Notes under the pieces: generated by a model | What the model was told of the DNA's origin: nothing | The model's database searches: none | What the model saw: only the letters and a program-made list of their open reading frames with translations | Origin: Tetrahymena thermophila SB210 | Lineage: Eukaryota > Ciliophora > Oligohymenophorea > Hymenostomatida > Tetrahymenidae | Length of the DNA: 64,000 nucleotides | Direction: 5' to 3' | Assembly (NCBI RefSeq): GCF_000189635.1 | Contig: NW_002476178.1 | Span: forward strand, 124,001-188,000 | Position numbers and translations under genes: made by a program | Shown: piece by piece, positions 13,001 to 29,074 of the stretch | Numbering within the stretch: position 1 is the first letter of the stretch | Layout: each line of letters begins with the position of its first letter

Positions 13001-15704
13001 TGTCACTGAAAAAATAGGAAAAAATGGAGAAAGAATAATCATTGAGGAAAAGATAGATAAAAATGGAAAAAAGACAATTGTAATAATTTTTATTTTTTTC
13101 TTTATTTATTGTTAAAAAAAATATTAAAGACTGAGAAAAAGATAACTATTGGTAAAGATGGAAAGCCGATTATTGAAGAGACAATTATTGATGAAAAAGG
13201 AAATAGGATTGTTAAAACTATCAAGTAAGATGTCGATGCATTTGGTAATGTCATCACAACTGAAGAGGCTGTAGATGAAAACGGTAATAAAATAATCAAA
13301 AAGACAAAAATGATCATAGATAAAGATGGAAATTAAGTTAAAGTTGAAGAAATAATAGATGCTAATGGAAACAAAATCACTAAGTATACAAAGCAAATAG
13401 TAGACAAAGATGGAAATATAATTACAGTTGAAGAAACTGTAGATGAATACGGAAATAAAATCACTAAAGTAAGATAAAAACAAACATCAATAATTAATTA
13501 TTGTGTAAAATATTTATTTATAGAAAATAAAAAGAATGTTTGACAAAGATGGAAATGAAATTATAGAAGAAGAAATTATAGATGCAAATGGAAATCGTAT
13601 AATTATTAGGACAAAAAAGAACAAAGATGGTTCAGTAGAAGAAGAAAGGTACAATCCAGAAACAGGAGAGAGGATTATTGTTAAGAAAAGAATAGATGCT
13701 AATGGGTACACATACATTCATTCATTTATTATTCTTAAATATTTATATTTACTTAAATAATTTAAATTATTTATTTATTTAGTCGAGAAATTATTGAAGA
13801 AACGAGAATTGACAAAAACGGAAAGTCAGTTACTACTACTAAGGTCATAAGTACTGATAAATTTGGCAATAAGATTATTGAAGAATCTTATATTGATCCA
13901 GAAACTGGATAAAGAGTTACTGTTAGAAAAAAAGTAACTAAAGATAAAAATGGAAATGTATTTAATTACTTCATTCATTCATTATTGATAAAGTTTATTT
14001 TAACATACAATACGTTTTTTTGAACAGGATGTAGTAGAAGAAACAATTATTGATGAAAATGGAAGAGTTAAAACTGTTAAAAAGAGGGTATTTAAAGATA
14101 AAGATGGCAGAGACGTAATTGAGGAAGAGATTACTGATGCTGATGGTAAAAAATACAAAATTAGAACTAAAGTTTACAAAGATGCAGATGGAAATGAAAT
14201 TATTGAAGAGGAAAGAATAGACGAATTTGGTAATAAATAAATATTAGTTTATATTTAACTAAATAATATAATTAGGTAATAGAGTTATTGTGAGAAGGAA
14301 GAAAGATAAAGATGGCAGAGAAATAGTTGAAGAAATAAGAATAGATGCTAATGGAAATAAAACAGGTTTTTAGAATTAATTTAAAAAAAAAAGTGTTTAT
14401 TAATTTTTATTTTTTTTAAAAGTTATTCATAAGATAATCAATAAAGATGGTACTATAGAGGAGACTATAATTGACTCAAAAGGAAATATTACAAAGACTA
14501 AAAGAAAATAAGGAACTGAAGATAAAGAAATTTAAGTTAACAGCATTTTTGGAGCAAACTCTGTTGTAAGCACTTAAGATTTATAAAGAATACTAGTAAA
14601 TCTTGGCTGTACCGAGGAAGATGCTAAGATGATTGTAGATGCTATTATGAACTACATTCACAAAGGTACTCCATTTATATTAGGTGAAAATATGGATGAC
14701 TATGCTAAGCTTAAGAATGCTCAAAACAAACATAATGATAATCTTAAAGATTTAAAAGAATAGAGAAAAAGAGAAATGGAAGAAATTCGCAAAAAGCGTG
14801 AAGAAGAAAGAGTTGCTAAATTAAAAGAGATTCAAGCCTAAAAAGTAAATTATTTTAAATAGTCTTAAGTCTAATTTGAAACTAATGCAAATGTATAATA
14901 AAAAGGATGCTCGTAAGAGAAAGTAGGAAGAAGAGAACGACGAAGATTTGGATGTTATAGATGATAAAATGAATGAGGATGAGCAGGCAGAAGCTTTGTT
15001 TAAAAAATTAAAAAATCAAAAATCGATGATGGGAGAATTATTAAGAAATATTAGAAACTAGTTAGGTTTAAATGGCGATTAGGAAATAACTTTAGAATAG
15101 TTTAAAGAGTATATGGAGAAATATAAATAAGTGCACTCAAAATGCGGAGAGAATTGTCCTCATTTAAAGAGATTCTATGCTAAGTTAGGGTTCATCTAGA
15201 ATAAATATAAAAGAAAATTCTTAAAGATGAAAGATACTAAAATTAATGCATTCTAAGGAAAGAACTCAAGTAAAGAGAAGCTACCTAAGATCATGAGCAA
15301 CTGTAAATCCAATTAGAAATATTTTATATTTTATAAGTGTTTTTCTTTTTAAATCAGCTAAGGGATTATCAGACAGTGGGAAATCATTTTCTTCATCTTT
15401 TTACAAAAATACTCAGATGAACTAATCGAATATTGTTTACAAAAGCTAAAGTAGTTAGTAATCTCCTACTAATAACATGTATACAAATGGAAATGAAACT
15501 TTAACTGAATAAGATTCCATCAAAGGAGATTTTGATTTGAATAAAAATGCGAAATAAAATAATTAGCTTTAGGGAGATAAACCTGAATATGATTAAGATG
15601 AATATGAAGACGAATAAAATGATGATATTGATGGTGATGAAAACGATTACGAAGTTGATGATGATGATGGTTTAGGCATGGTTAATGAAGAAGCTAAAAT
15701 TTGA
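10052..15704 (+). CDS. Large protein of 14-residue Asp/Gly-Asn repeats
   Basis: A 19-exon gene for 1504 residues. Exons: 10052-10192, 10293-10634, 10701-10947, 11008-11165, 11216-11941, 12005-12296, 12349-12434, 12488-12562, 12616-12694, 12750-12814, 12930-13079, 13130-13468, 13524-13705, 13783-13957, 14028-14229, 14276-14365, 14423-14844, 14906-15302, 15358-15704. All joins keep the frame and each intron has GT...AG ends. Residues 1 to about 530 are highly charged with coiled coils (strongest in exon 5). The middle, about 540 residues, is a tandem array of a 14-residue unit of the type I-D-x-x-G-N-x-I-I-x-E-E-x-x. The end returns to charged helices (exons 17-18), has two Cys near HSKCGENCPH, and closes with an acidic Asp/Glu tail. 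No catalytic motif was seen. The repeats suggest a beta-solenoid or beta-hairpin stack in a structural protein. I do not recognise the family. Confidence 0.8.
12005..14510 (+). repeat. Coding tandem repeats, about 39 units of 14 residues
   Basis: Lies in exons 6-17 of the gene above and is cut by introns. A typical unit is Asp-x-Asp/Asn-Gly-Asn followed by Glu-Ile-Ile-Glu-Glu; a second variant is Ile-Asp-x-Phe-Gly-Asn-Lys. Counting Gly turns by eye gives about 39 units, often in an alternating pair of about 28 residues. The Asp-x-Asp-Gly-Asn core looks like the first half of an EF-hand loop, but the unit is too short and lacks the flanking helices. It is closer to the turn of RHS/YD-type repeats. 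The units have diverged at DNA level, so this is an old array. Confidence 0.8.
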
Positions 15705-16133
15705 TGCAGTTAAGGAAATACTTACTTTAAAAATAAATTATAAGCTTAAAAAATTAATCACTAAAATATAAAATTATATGTTTTAATTTATGCAAAAGAA
15801 AAATATATTTGACTAATTAAATCATTTTATCATATATTTAATAAGCAAGCGTTTTATTTCAAGAAATTTATTCAAAATCTTTTGGTTTTTATAAAATTTC
15901 AATTTTTTTTTTTTTGAGCATATACTTACAACAAATAAATTAATTACAATCTAAACTTAAATGGTATTTATTTAATCATTTTAGAATAATTCATTTATTT
16001 TTTAATTAAGAGTTTACAAAATATAAAATATTTTTTATAAAAACTATTCATTTATAAGAAATATCTTCAAGTTTTTTATATTTTTTGAAATATCGTTGTT
16101 ATTTTTTAAATTAGATATGAAAAAATATATATT
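15705..16133. other. Convergent spacer, 0.43 kb
   Basis: AT-rich with long T runs near 15900; nothing else seen. Confidence 0.5.
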
Positions 16134-17239
16134 TCAAGCACTATCAGCATAATAAGTAGGAACAAACAAGCCTTCTTCTACTGTTTTTTTTAATAGATTT
16201 TCATCAGTTACACCTGTCATGACTAGAAGTGTGTCTAATCCAGCATTTTAGCCTAAAGCAATATCAGTATCTAAATTATCACCGATCATGATAGCTTCTG
16301 ATTTATTGATATTGTATTGGTTACATAATAAGTCTACCACAAAGCTATTGGGTTTTCCTGTTATTAATGGTCTTGTGTCACACCCAAAAGCAATTGCATT
16401 AACTATAGTACCACCACCAGGCATTTTCTTACCTCCAGCCATAATATATTTATCTTCGTTAGTGGCGATAAACTTAGCACCATTTTGAATGTAGCTGCTA
16501 GCATAGGCCATCATTGCATAATTAAATTCATAATTTATGCCTACTACAACAGCACCAACTTCGCTGTCAAGCTTAAGATTTTCAAACTCATCAGCAGTCA
16601 TTTCTTTGCTTTAGTTGTGATGCTCATTACTCCATATATAATCAATACCATAGTTAGCTAATTCTTCACAAATTCCCTTCATACCTACAACATAGCACTT
16701 CTTTACATTTGGTAGATTGTTCTTTATATAATATGCTGCAATACTTGAAGCTGCAAAAACCTAAATCATTTTTATTTTTAAAAATTTAAGCATATTTTTA
16801 TATAAAATATTATTTTTAAATTATGACTAAATAAGCTATTTCATATTTTTCTAGTTTTTTTTCATGCTATATAATTACATCAAAACAAACAAATATGTAT
16901 TTTTATTACCCTTTCTTCCTCTGTTTCGACTCCTAAAGCTCTCAATTTTTCAACATAAGTCTTTCTTGATCTACTGCTATTGTTAGTAATGAAGAAGCAT
17001 TACTTTCCTTCTTTTTTTAACTGCTAGTAAGTGTCAATAGCATTTTATATTTTATGAGAGCCATTCCACTATTATATCAAAAAGTTGAATAGATTATATT
17101 AAAAATATTATAAAAAGCTAATTATCAAATGTTAAAAATAAATTTTTACATAAACGCCATCCATATCGAAAAAGAATGCTTTATATTTGTCCTTCAATTC
17201 TAAAAGATTTTTTACTTTTTAAGGAAATTTAGATGCCAT
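16134..17239 (-). CDS. HAD phosphatase, phosphoglycolate/4-nitrophenylphosphatase type
   Basis: Three exons: 17150-17239, 16910-17068 and 16134-16760; 291 residues, the usual length for this family. All HAD motifs are visible: motif I FFFDMDGV (nucleophile and acid Asp) near residue 23, interrupted by intron 1 just after Val-Tyr; motif II ITNNSS; the motif III Lys in ITGKPN; and motif IV GDNLDTDI. Residues after motif I (DGVYWNGS) and the C2-type cap between motifs II and III match eukaryotic phosphoglycolate phosphatase / pyridoxal phosphatase (PGP/PDXP) rather than bacterial NagD only. Expected reaction: hydrolysis of small phosphoesters such as 2-phosphoglycolate in the cytosol, with Mg2+. 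The exact substrate cannot be read from sequence. No targeting peptide is evident. Confidence 0.9.
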
Positions 17240-18109
17240 TTTTTTTAATTCTTATTCTAAGGATTTTTCTAAATATCTTTTAATTAGCAAATAAATATAT
17301 AATTATTTATGTTTCAATAGATATGTTTATAGAAGGACTATATATAGAAGAAGATATTTAAAGAAGAAGTATTTGACGTATATTAAATACTTTACATTAG
17401 ATAATATTTTTTTTTAAATAAGAAAACGAAAAATTAATTAATCAACATTTCAGCAACTCTGATTAACAATAAAGCAAAAAACCAAGTTTTAATTTAACTG
17501 CAATAAATTTATGCGCATCTTATGAAAATCCGTTTGTTTTAGTTGCATTTTTAGTAAAAATTATCTCTTTCAAAATATTATGAAATTTAGATTTCTATTT
17601 TAAATGGGAATAAGTAATTTTTTTCTTTTATTTAATTGAGTTTTTATTATTTTACTTGTTTTTTTAAGCACTTTTTTTTCCTAAAAAAGCATTAGAATCA
17701 ATAAAATAATTCAACAGAAATGATCTCAGTTAACTTAAAAAATATTAAAAACTGGCCAATTCTGTCAAAAATTTGCATTCGCTTATGATATTGTATAAAT
17801 ATTGATTTTTAGTTCTTTTGTTTTTTCTAATTTAATCATATTAATTTATGCTTTATTTGTGCTTAAAAAAATGTTATAAACCTTACTATTTCCAATATTT
17901 TTTGGTGGAAAAGTTTGCTGAAATAAAAATGAGAGTAGTTGATCAGCTTATTGGTCACTCTGAATCAACAAGCTAAATAAATTTTATAAGTATTAATTGG
18001 TAATAAAAGTAAATACTTTGAGAAAGTGATCTACTATTGTGCTTATATTGAGAAAATTTAAAAAGAGCCAGCTAATTATTCTTGGTTGTATGCGTAATTA
18101 TTGGATTGA
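17240..18109. other. AT-rich spacer
   Basis: Upstream of the HAD phosphatase gene. A short frame from ATG 17929 ends quickly at TGA; no convincing gene. Confidence 0.4.
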
Positions 18110-18658
18110 AATTAATCTGTATTAAAAAAAAAACTGCAATAGAAACAAAGGAAATCAACTCTTCTTATTGTAAAAGAAGAAATTATTAAAAACGAGCCAG
18201 TATCAAACAAAATGTATTTATAAAATGTGACTTTTTCACATGATAAATTCTAAAGCTTTTTAACAAAATTTATTTGGTAAATAGTTTTGTTTATTATCAT
18301 TTCATAGAAATATTTTTATGTATTCGTATATTTTATTCAGTTTTCTGAGACGATGTCTAAGAAATTATAAAAAAATTTAAATCTTTAAGAGTTATTTTAA
18401 GGTGTTATAATTTTATTTTCTGTAATCTGGGTGGCTACTTAGGAATTTATTTTTCTCTTTAAATCTTAAGGGGATTATTAGGCTGATCGATTCTACTAAA
18501 AATTTATTTTAAAAGGACTATAAATTAAATTAGGGAGAGTAGGTGGGTATAAAAATTTTAAAGTAAAGTAGGAATTAAAAGTGGCTGGCTTTAAAAAAAA
18601 TAGATTGGCTAAAATGAGATTAATTAATTATGGATTGTTTAATATTAACTAGTTTTGA
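18110..18658 (+). other. Unexplained open frame, possible gene remnant
   Basis: 183 codons without TGA, ending at TGA 18656-18658. The same frame is open before it back to about 18030 but broken by one TGA at 18107. The middle encodes hydrophobic segments (around 18270-18340 and 18400-18450); the end is basic and less AT-rich than the surrounding spacer (about 18480-18620). No good splice pair joins the pieces into a longer protein. It could be a chance frame, an unusual small membrane-protein gene or a decayed copy of one. I recognise no family. Confidence 0.25.
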
Positions 18659-19054
18659 TTTTGCTTATTAAATATAGATTTTTTATATATTTAAATTTTA
18701 GATACTCATTTTAATAAATTATAATTAACAAAAAATAAAAATCAAAAGAAAGGACGCTTGACATTTAATTCTCCCACCAGACTTGCTAGATTGACTTTAT
18801 CGCTAAGTAATACATTTAAAAATAAAGGAGCAAGAATAATAAATAATATTAAAGATAAAGTTGATCTTTTTGTTTCAGTTTGTTGATTATTAAATTAAAT
18901 CAATTGCATCAATTTTCATTCTAATTTATTTATTTAAAATAAAAAGACAACAGCACAAATTTTAAAAAAATTGTTTTGATAAAACAATTGCTTTTATTTA
19001 CAAATTTAAGAAAAATCTCAAACTAAAATATTTAAATAATTTTCTAAGTAACTA
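18659..19054. other. Spacer before the JmjC gene
   Basis: AT-rich, 0.4 kb, presumably the promoter region of the demethylase gene. No site recognised. Confidence 0.4.
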
Positions 19055-22336
<3,282 letters not shown>

Positions 22337-23215
22337 AAATCAATATTTTTGATGCATGTCTAATAAAAGAACATTTCAAATACTGATATTAACAATTTCC
22401 AAAAATATTTTAAAAAATAATAAAAAAGTATGCTTTTTAACATAAATCAAAAATAATCAAACACACAAATACTCAATTTGCTTCTCATAGATAAAATTAA
22501 TATTCAAAAAACATTAATTCTTTTAAAATATATAATAATCTAAATATATAAAAAACAATATTTTGTTTTAAAGAAATAATTGTTATTAGTTTTTTTGCAG
22601 GAAAAAAGACTGAATGAAAATGAATTTAGATGATTATTTCTCATTAACATATATATATATATAATAAACACTCCTTATTACTGCTTTTAAAATTATTAAA
22701 CTGTGTCTTATTTCTGTAAATACAACATATAGTATATTTTTTAAGTTTATTTTTTAATTAATTACTTATTCCTTATTTTTTTTGTTACATTCTTTTTATA
22801 CTTTATTTTTAAAACCTAACTAACATTTTTATCTTAATTCTAATAATAATCATAAAAATAATTTACCCTAGGTACTCATCAAAAAGGATGATTTTCGAAT
22901 AAGGAGGGAAAATTCTCAAAATAAAACATGGCCCTTACCGAAGTTTAAATATGGTGAGGTGTAGGCCTGAATTAATAATAATTGACGGTATTTTAATTGA
23001 AATATTAAAATTATTAACAAATAAAAAAAAGAAGTGTAAATTAATTCAAAATAAAATAATATTTTAAGATATAAAGTTACATATGATGAAATTTTATATG
23101 TTGATTACATATAATATTTCGGAAGTAGCAAAATTTAAATAGGTTATTTATGAAATTTTTTAAAAATAATTATTATAGGTTTTTAGTATTAAATTATTTC
23201 TATACAAAATTGAAA
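22337..23215. other. Convergent spacer, 0.88 kb
   Basis: AT-rich with a TATATA run near 22650. No gene seen. Confidence 0.5.
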
Positions 23216-26200
23216 TCATTAAATTTATTGCGAAAATGAGAATCTTTTTTACAATGAAGATACTTTAGGTTTTTGCAAATTATATTATGTAAATCTAATA
23301 GATGGCTGTTCAATTTAACACGAATCGTATTCTTCTTCTGTTGGTAATGTTTGCATCAATTAGGTTTCATTCAAAATTTAATTTTTTGATGAAGGATTTA
23401 AAAATTATTGTTACACTCTTTATACCGTTTCATAGTAGTAAAGTGGGTTTGTTAGCATTAAGCATTCATCATAATTTTGATTAAGTTAAGTAGGCTAATA
23501 TTAGGTATTCATAATTTAGAAAGAGGATTAAAATGAATCTCTCTTCTATGAAGAAAAAGATGCATTTGAAAAGTGTCTTTCAGATTAAGTTATTTAAGTT
23601 AGGGAGTTTGATTAATTAAAAGAGTCTAATTATTGATATAGTGCTAATACATTGTTTTATGGGAATAGTTGTTAGAAAAAGATTTATAAAACTCTAAAAT
23701 CTTGTATTTTCTAAAGCAAGTAACTTCTCTGCATATTGACCCAATCTTTTTCAAGTTTGATTTCTTTTATTTAAGAATTAGTTATCATTTTTAGATTATA
23801 TATTTAAGATGATAATTGCTAGTTTTTATTATATAAGAATAAGTATATTTGATTAATTGTTAGATTAAACTGAGTAATTGCACTTGTAATTGATTGTTGT
23901 AAGTTTTAAACTTCAATTTAAAACGAATCCTTAAAATTATTGTTTGTAAGTAATTCTTTTAGCATTCCTTTGAGCTAAGATTCAATATCCTTAATACTAC
24001 TTAGACTTTCTAATTTTTTGTTTAAAACTATTTCTTGATTTTTAATTTTAAAGTCTAAATTTTTTAGTGACTGAAGTAATTGATCTATTTTTTTTTACGT
24101 TTTCAACTAAAAGCAATTATAATTCCAAATTTTTTCATTGTTATTCATATCCTAGTTGGCAATATAGTTTTATCCTTTAGCTTATTCAGTAGGTTCAATC
24201 ATCTTTTAATTGTAAAGGGTAGATAAATTGCTTTTAAATACATTTTTTATATTTTCTGTGTAGTTCTTTTTTATCTTTATAGGTTAAGGAGCTGAATTAA
24301 TTACTTTTTTATATTTATTATTTTGTTCATTTTAAACATCATCATTTGGAGTAAGTTATCCTAAAATTGGTTAAATGTGTTTTAAATTATTTGGTGAATA
24401 TGGCATTGTGCGAAGGGAAAAACTTTCATTTAGAGATTCCTCAAAATTTTCTTAAAGCTCATCTATATTCTGTTCTCCTTCTCCACAAGATGAAAGACTT
24501 TCCTCAAAACTTTCTTCTAGTAATTCTTTTAACTTTTCTGTATCTTATATTACATCACATAATTTAGAAGGTTTGGCACAATTAGTCTTAAAATACAAAT
24601 TCTAGTTTTTAGATTTTTAAAAGATTTTTGGGTTACTATTTCCATTTAGCTGTTTGATACTGCTCTCTTCCAAACTATCTAAATCCTCTGTTTTAATATC
24701 ACATTTATTATTATTTTTTTCTTCTTGCAATTTATCCTATATCAGCTTCGGCTATAACTTCGTCCATGAAAATATCTAGCTTGCTTTCACCCCTTATTCT
24801 TCACTTACCAATTCTTAAGAAAAATCTATTTCAGCTAAATCAAATTTATTATTATTACTATTAAATGCTTAGTTTGTTTAATGTTTATTCTTTTAATTTA
24901 TTAAGTGAGTTAGGTTAGTTGAAATTTAGCTTTTTTGAATTTGATTTTAATTGAGATAATTATTTTATAAGTCTGTATATTATGTCAATTGTTAAGATTA
25001 GTTTTGTTAATTGTTCGTAGCATAATTATTTATAGTAGCGAGTTCATCTGATGCATTCAAAGCAGACTCACTATTTAAGTTATCGTTAGAAAAGCTTTCC
25101 AGCAAATTTTATACTTTGTTTTATTAATGCTAGGGCAAGGTACGAATTGGATACATTTTATTCTAATATTTTTGGAAATCTTCCCTTGATTTTCTAAAGG
25201 CTTGTAGAGAGCTTTAAATAATAAATGAACCTAAATAATGTTGATTATCTTTCTCTTAAAAACTGTTGAAGCAAGATTAATGCAGGGAAGTTTGTTCTTT
25301 CAATTAATTTAAACTTTCAGTTTTCTTAATATGTGTTGAATTAAATTAATCATCTAAATAATTTTATTACTAATTTTTAAATTCGGTTTCATAATTTTTC
25401 TCAATGTTTGATGCAGTTTTAGAAGATTATTTATTATTTGTTTATTTTTTATTTAAGTGATTTTCAGAGTTAATCGTTTTAAATTCATTGATATCTAAAA
25501 TTTTATCATTTTGGTAAGGTGAATAATATGAATTGAAATATGCTATGCTATTGTTATTATGTTTGAATTGATTTAATATTTGAAGTTAAGGATTACTGTG
25601 CTCAATTTTCTTATTATTGTTTTCTTAATACTCTTAATTGTTTATATAAATCAAGGATCTCTCAGCCATCTGGTTTTAGTTCTGCTGCGAATTATTGAGA
25701 ACTGAGAGACGTGAATTTTAGTTAATTTGGTCATAAAAATTATATGCCTTACTTTTTTGGAAAGGATTTATTTGTATTTAATCATCGTCCTAGCAGTCAT
25801 ACATCTTATTTTCTATAACTTTAATAGTGTCTTAATTTATGAAGAAGTCTGTTAACCTCACTTCCCATCTTTTTAGAAGCTTGCTAATAGTTGAGTGTCT
25901 CTAAGAAAAACTGTAAGGAGTTCTATCAAATCTATTTCTGATGGTAAAATTGTAGTTTTCTTTTAAAATAAGATACTCAACTATATCAGTAAAACAATTT
26001 AGACACGAAATATGAAGAATATTCATTTTTTCTTCTCCTCCCTTCTAATAGATTTTAAATAGAATTTTAATTTTTTCTTAATTTAATTTGGATTCATAAT
26101 TGTGGTCTGTCTTTTAAAGAAAATCTGGATTGCTTTTATTATCTTACTTATTGAGTAAGGCCTACATTTTATTATAATTAAATGCATATTGGATTGCTAA

Positions 26201-28051
26201 TAAATAGCCCTTTTTAGCAGCAATATGAAGAGGACTCCATTTATTCTAATTTAAAATATTAGGATCAGCAAAATTTTCGAGCAACAAATCTCCTATTCTC
26301 GCAGCTTCCTTAGGATTGTTTTCAAACACCTTAAATAATATATGCATGCAGCTATTCTTTTCTTTGTCTAAATGATTTATATTTGCTCCTCTATCTATTA
26401 AATCTTTGACCAAGTAGTATTATAATTTACCCACAGCTAAAAGTAAACATGAAGATCCGCTAAACCCAGAACCGATATTTACATCGGCTCCTCTATAAAT
26501 AAGAATTTTAGCACAATAATATTATTCCTCTTTTATAGCAAGAGAAAGTGGTGAGTGACACTGTTTGTCAAGAGGATTTATAAATTATTAAAAATCATAA
26601 TTGAGTAAGCTTTGTAAAGCTCCTACATCTTCATTGTAAACTGCCTAATGAACAAGAGTACCACCTGACTCAGGAGAAACAACTCTATAGAGGTCAAATA
26701 CTTTCGAATAAGCTCTTAAAAATTTCAAAAAGCTAAAAGTTTAGTTTGTAAAATCGATGTTCTACAAAAATGATTCCATGTTTTTATCTTAATTATTGTT
26801 GTTTTAAATACTATTCGAATCTCCATTCGAGAGATTCTTTTAAGAAGCAGTTTAAGAATTGTATCTGAAAACAGAAGTACTGCATGGCATTTTTAGGTTA
26901 TCTATTCGAATATTATCCAAGTTTTTTTATGAATTAGAGTTGTATAAATCTTTTTTAACAGCAGCTATTAAAATTTAAATGGCTGATTCATTTTGGGTTA
27001 TATTCATGGGAGGATTTGCATATCGAAACCAATCAATTGAAAATTCTTTTAAAGTACTTTCTACTTTAATTATTGATGATGGAATGTATTCGAAATCATT
27101 TGATGTAAGGTTCAAGACAGAGAGTTAAGGTAAATTGAAGATTTCTTCGGGGATTACTTCTATATGATTCAAACCAAAATCAACAGTTGTTAAATATTAA
27201 GATTTTTATATACTAACCGGTATATACTTTACAAGATTATTCGAAATTGAAAACTCCCTTAGTTCTGTAAATTTATCAAACACTAAATCAGGAATAGATT
27301 TAATATAGTTATTATCAAGCTTCAAGGATCGCAATTCGCTTAACTCGAATATTTCATAAGGAATATCCTACAGCTTATTCTAGCTAAGCTCCAGCTTCGT
27401 AATTTTTTTCCAATCTTTTGCATTTACAAAATTACTCAAATGAGTGTATTCCTTTTTGGTAATTGCTAAAGAGAAGCCAACTAAGTTTGGAGATTATTTA
27501 TTTGGATTGCTTTTTTCTGTTTGGTTTTGTATCTAATTTTTATTGGACTCTCCTTCAATAAATGAAGAGGTGAACACTTCTATCTATGGATAATTTTATT
27601 AATTGAAATTATTCTTTATAGAAATAGAAGTTAGATTTATATTTTTGAGCTATTGAGCCATAAAATCTGTTTAATGCTACTTTTTTATTTGACCAAAACC
27701 AAACGGATCGCTATCATCTTAATTGGTTCTTAGGGAAGTAGTTAAGCTTTTACATTAAAAACTAATTTATTTATCTTTAATTTATCTATCGATTGGATTT
27801 TCGGTACTTTTCGATTTTTCTAAAGAGATTGAAGGAGGAAATAAGCTCATTTTCTAGCTAGAGTCTATTTTTTTTAAGCTTTTTTCAATTCTAACATTAC
27901 CATTATTTTGTTCATTCTTACTTTATTAACTTGGTGTTGTAATTTTGTTGCTTTGCTACATTTTTTATAAGGCATTTAAATTTTCTGATGATATCATTAG
28001 CTACTTGAGATTGCCCTTAGGACTTCTTCCTGTTAATTTCTCCCTTATCAT
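23216..28051 (-). CDS. Leucine-rich repeat plus ankyrin repeat protein, 1611 aa
   Basis: One uninterrupted frame of 1612 codons from ATG 28051 to TGA 23216-23218; the first in-frame TGA upstream of the ATG shows no missed start. Residues 1-200 are polar and low complexity. LRRs occupy about 210-350 (units such as LELSQNKLQDIPYEIFELSE, with the LxxLxLxxNxIxxIP pattern of typical or plant-like LRRs). Ankyrin repeats occupy about 457-640 (GGTLVHQAVYNEDVGALQSL, GADVNIGSG, WSPLHIAAKKGYLLA), with another ankyrin-like unit near 670-730 (NILHISCLNCFTDIVEYLI). The last 880 residues are Asn/Gln-rich and probably disordered, with a coiled coil around 1330-1380. Both repeat types bind proteins, so this is probably a scaffold. 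No enzyme domain was seen. A 4.8-kb gene without an intron is notable beside its intron-rich neighbours. Confidence 0.88.
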
Positions 28052-29074
28052 TTCTTAATTTAATTGGGAGCTATCAATAAATGACCTTTAATTTGAATCA
28101 GCTAATAAGTAAGTAACTAAGTATACACTATTAATTCAAAGGCTTTTGAAAATTTATTAAGATATTTGATATTTAAAATCCTTCTATGATAATATTTGCA
28201 ATATTAGTTAGATTTTATATAAGTTTGATGCTTTGTTGTGTATTTTCCAAAATGGAGTGCTATAAATTTAAATATTGTCTTTGAAAACAAAAAAATATTT
28301 AATTAAATTAATAATTATTATTGTTAATTCTTATAAGTAAAGTGTGAATATAAACAACTTTTTTTTAATTTTTGCGATTTTATTTCTAAAGTAAATTACT
28401 TTTTCAGACTATTTTTAATCTATTAATATATATAAATCTATATTCATAAATACATTTATAAAAAATAAATATTTAATATTTATTTTGAGGTTAAAAACTT
28501 AATCAGTCGATACATTCTTCAAAACAGACACTAATTATTTTACATAATTGTTTGAAAAAATAATTAAAATGTAAAAATCCCAAAATGAATAATGAATTAT
28601 GATATTATTTTAAAAAAATTTAATTTAAAATAACTATTTATTAAGTTAAAAAAATTTTTTTTTTTCTCAAATATTTTTTTAAATGAATATTGATAATATT
28701 AAAGTAAATGTTTTTTTATTTAATGAATTAATATTAAAATTTAAACGATTTCATTCAGTTTAATTTTTAATGGATATAATTAAATATTGAAATTTTGGAT
28801 TATTATTAAGCTATACCATTAATATGCTTTTTTAAAATACAATCAATAAACTATGAATTAATTAACATTTTATGAAGAAATATTTATTTTAATTATTGTA
28901 ATATTTTAAAAATAATTTAAAAAAATCTATGAATCCATAATTTATTTATTTATTTAATTTTTATAATCTAAAAAATAATTATCTTAAAAATGTAGATTTA
29001 AAATAACTTTATACAAATTAATTTTATTATAAATCGTTTTAATGTTTATTTTTATTTTATTTGTACTTGTAAAA
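28052..29074. other. Spacer, 1.0 kb
   Basis: Upstream of the LRR-ankyrin gene and downstream of PEX10, both on the minus strand. AT-rich homopolymer tracts only. Confidence 0.5.

Noticed and set aside
12933-13483. Minus-strand frames opposite the repeat array
   Set aside because: They are mirror images of the repeat codons; the plus strand is clearly coding through spliced exons.
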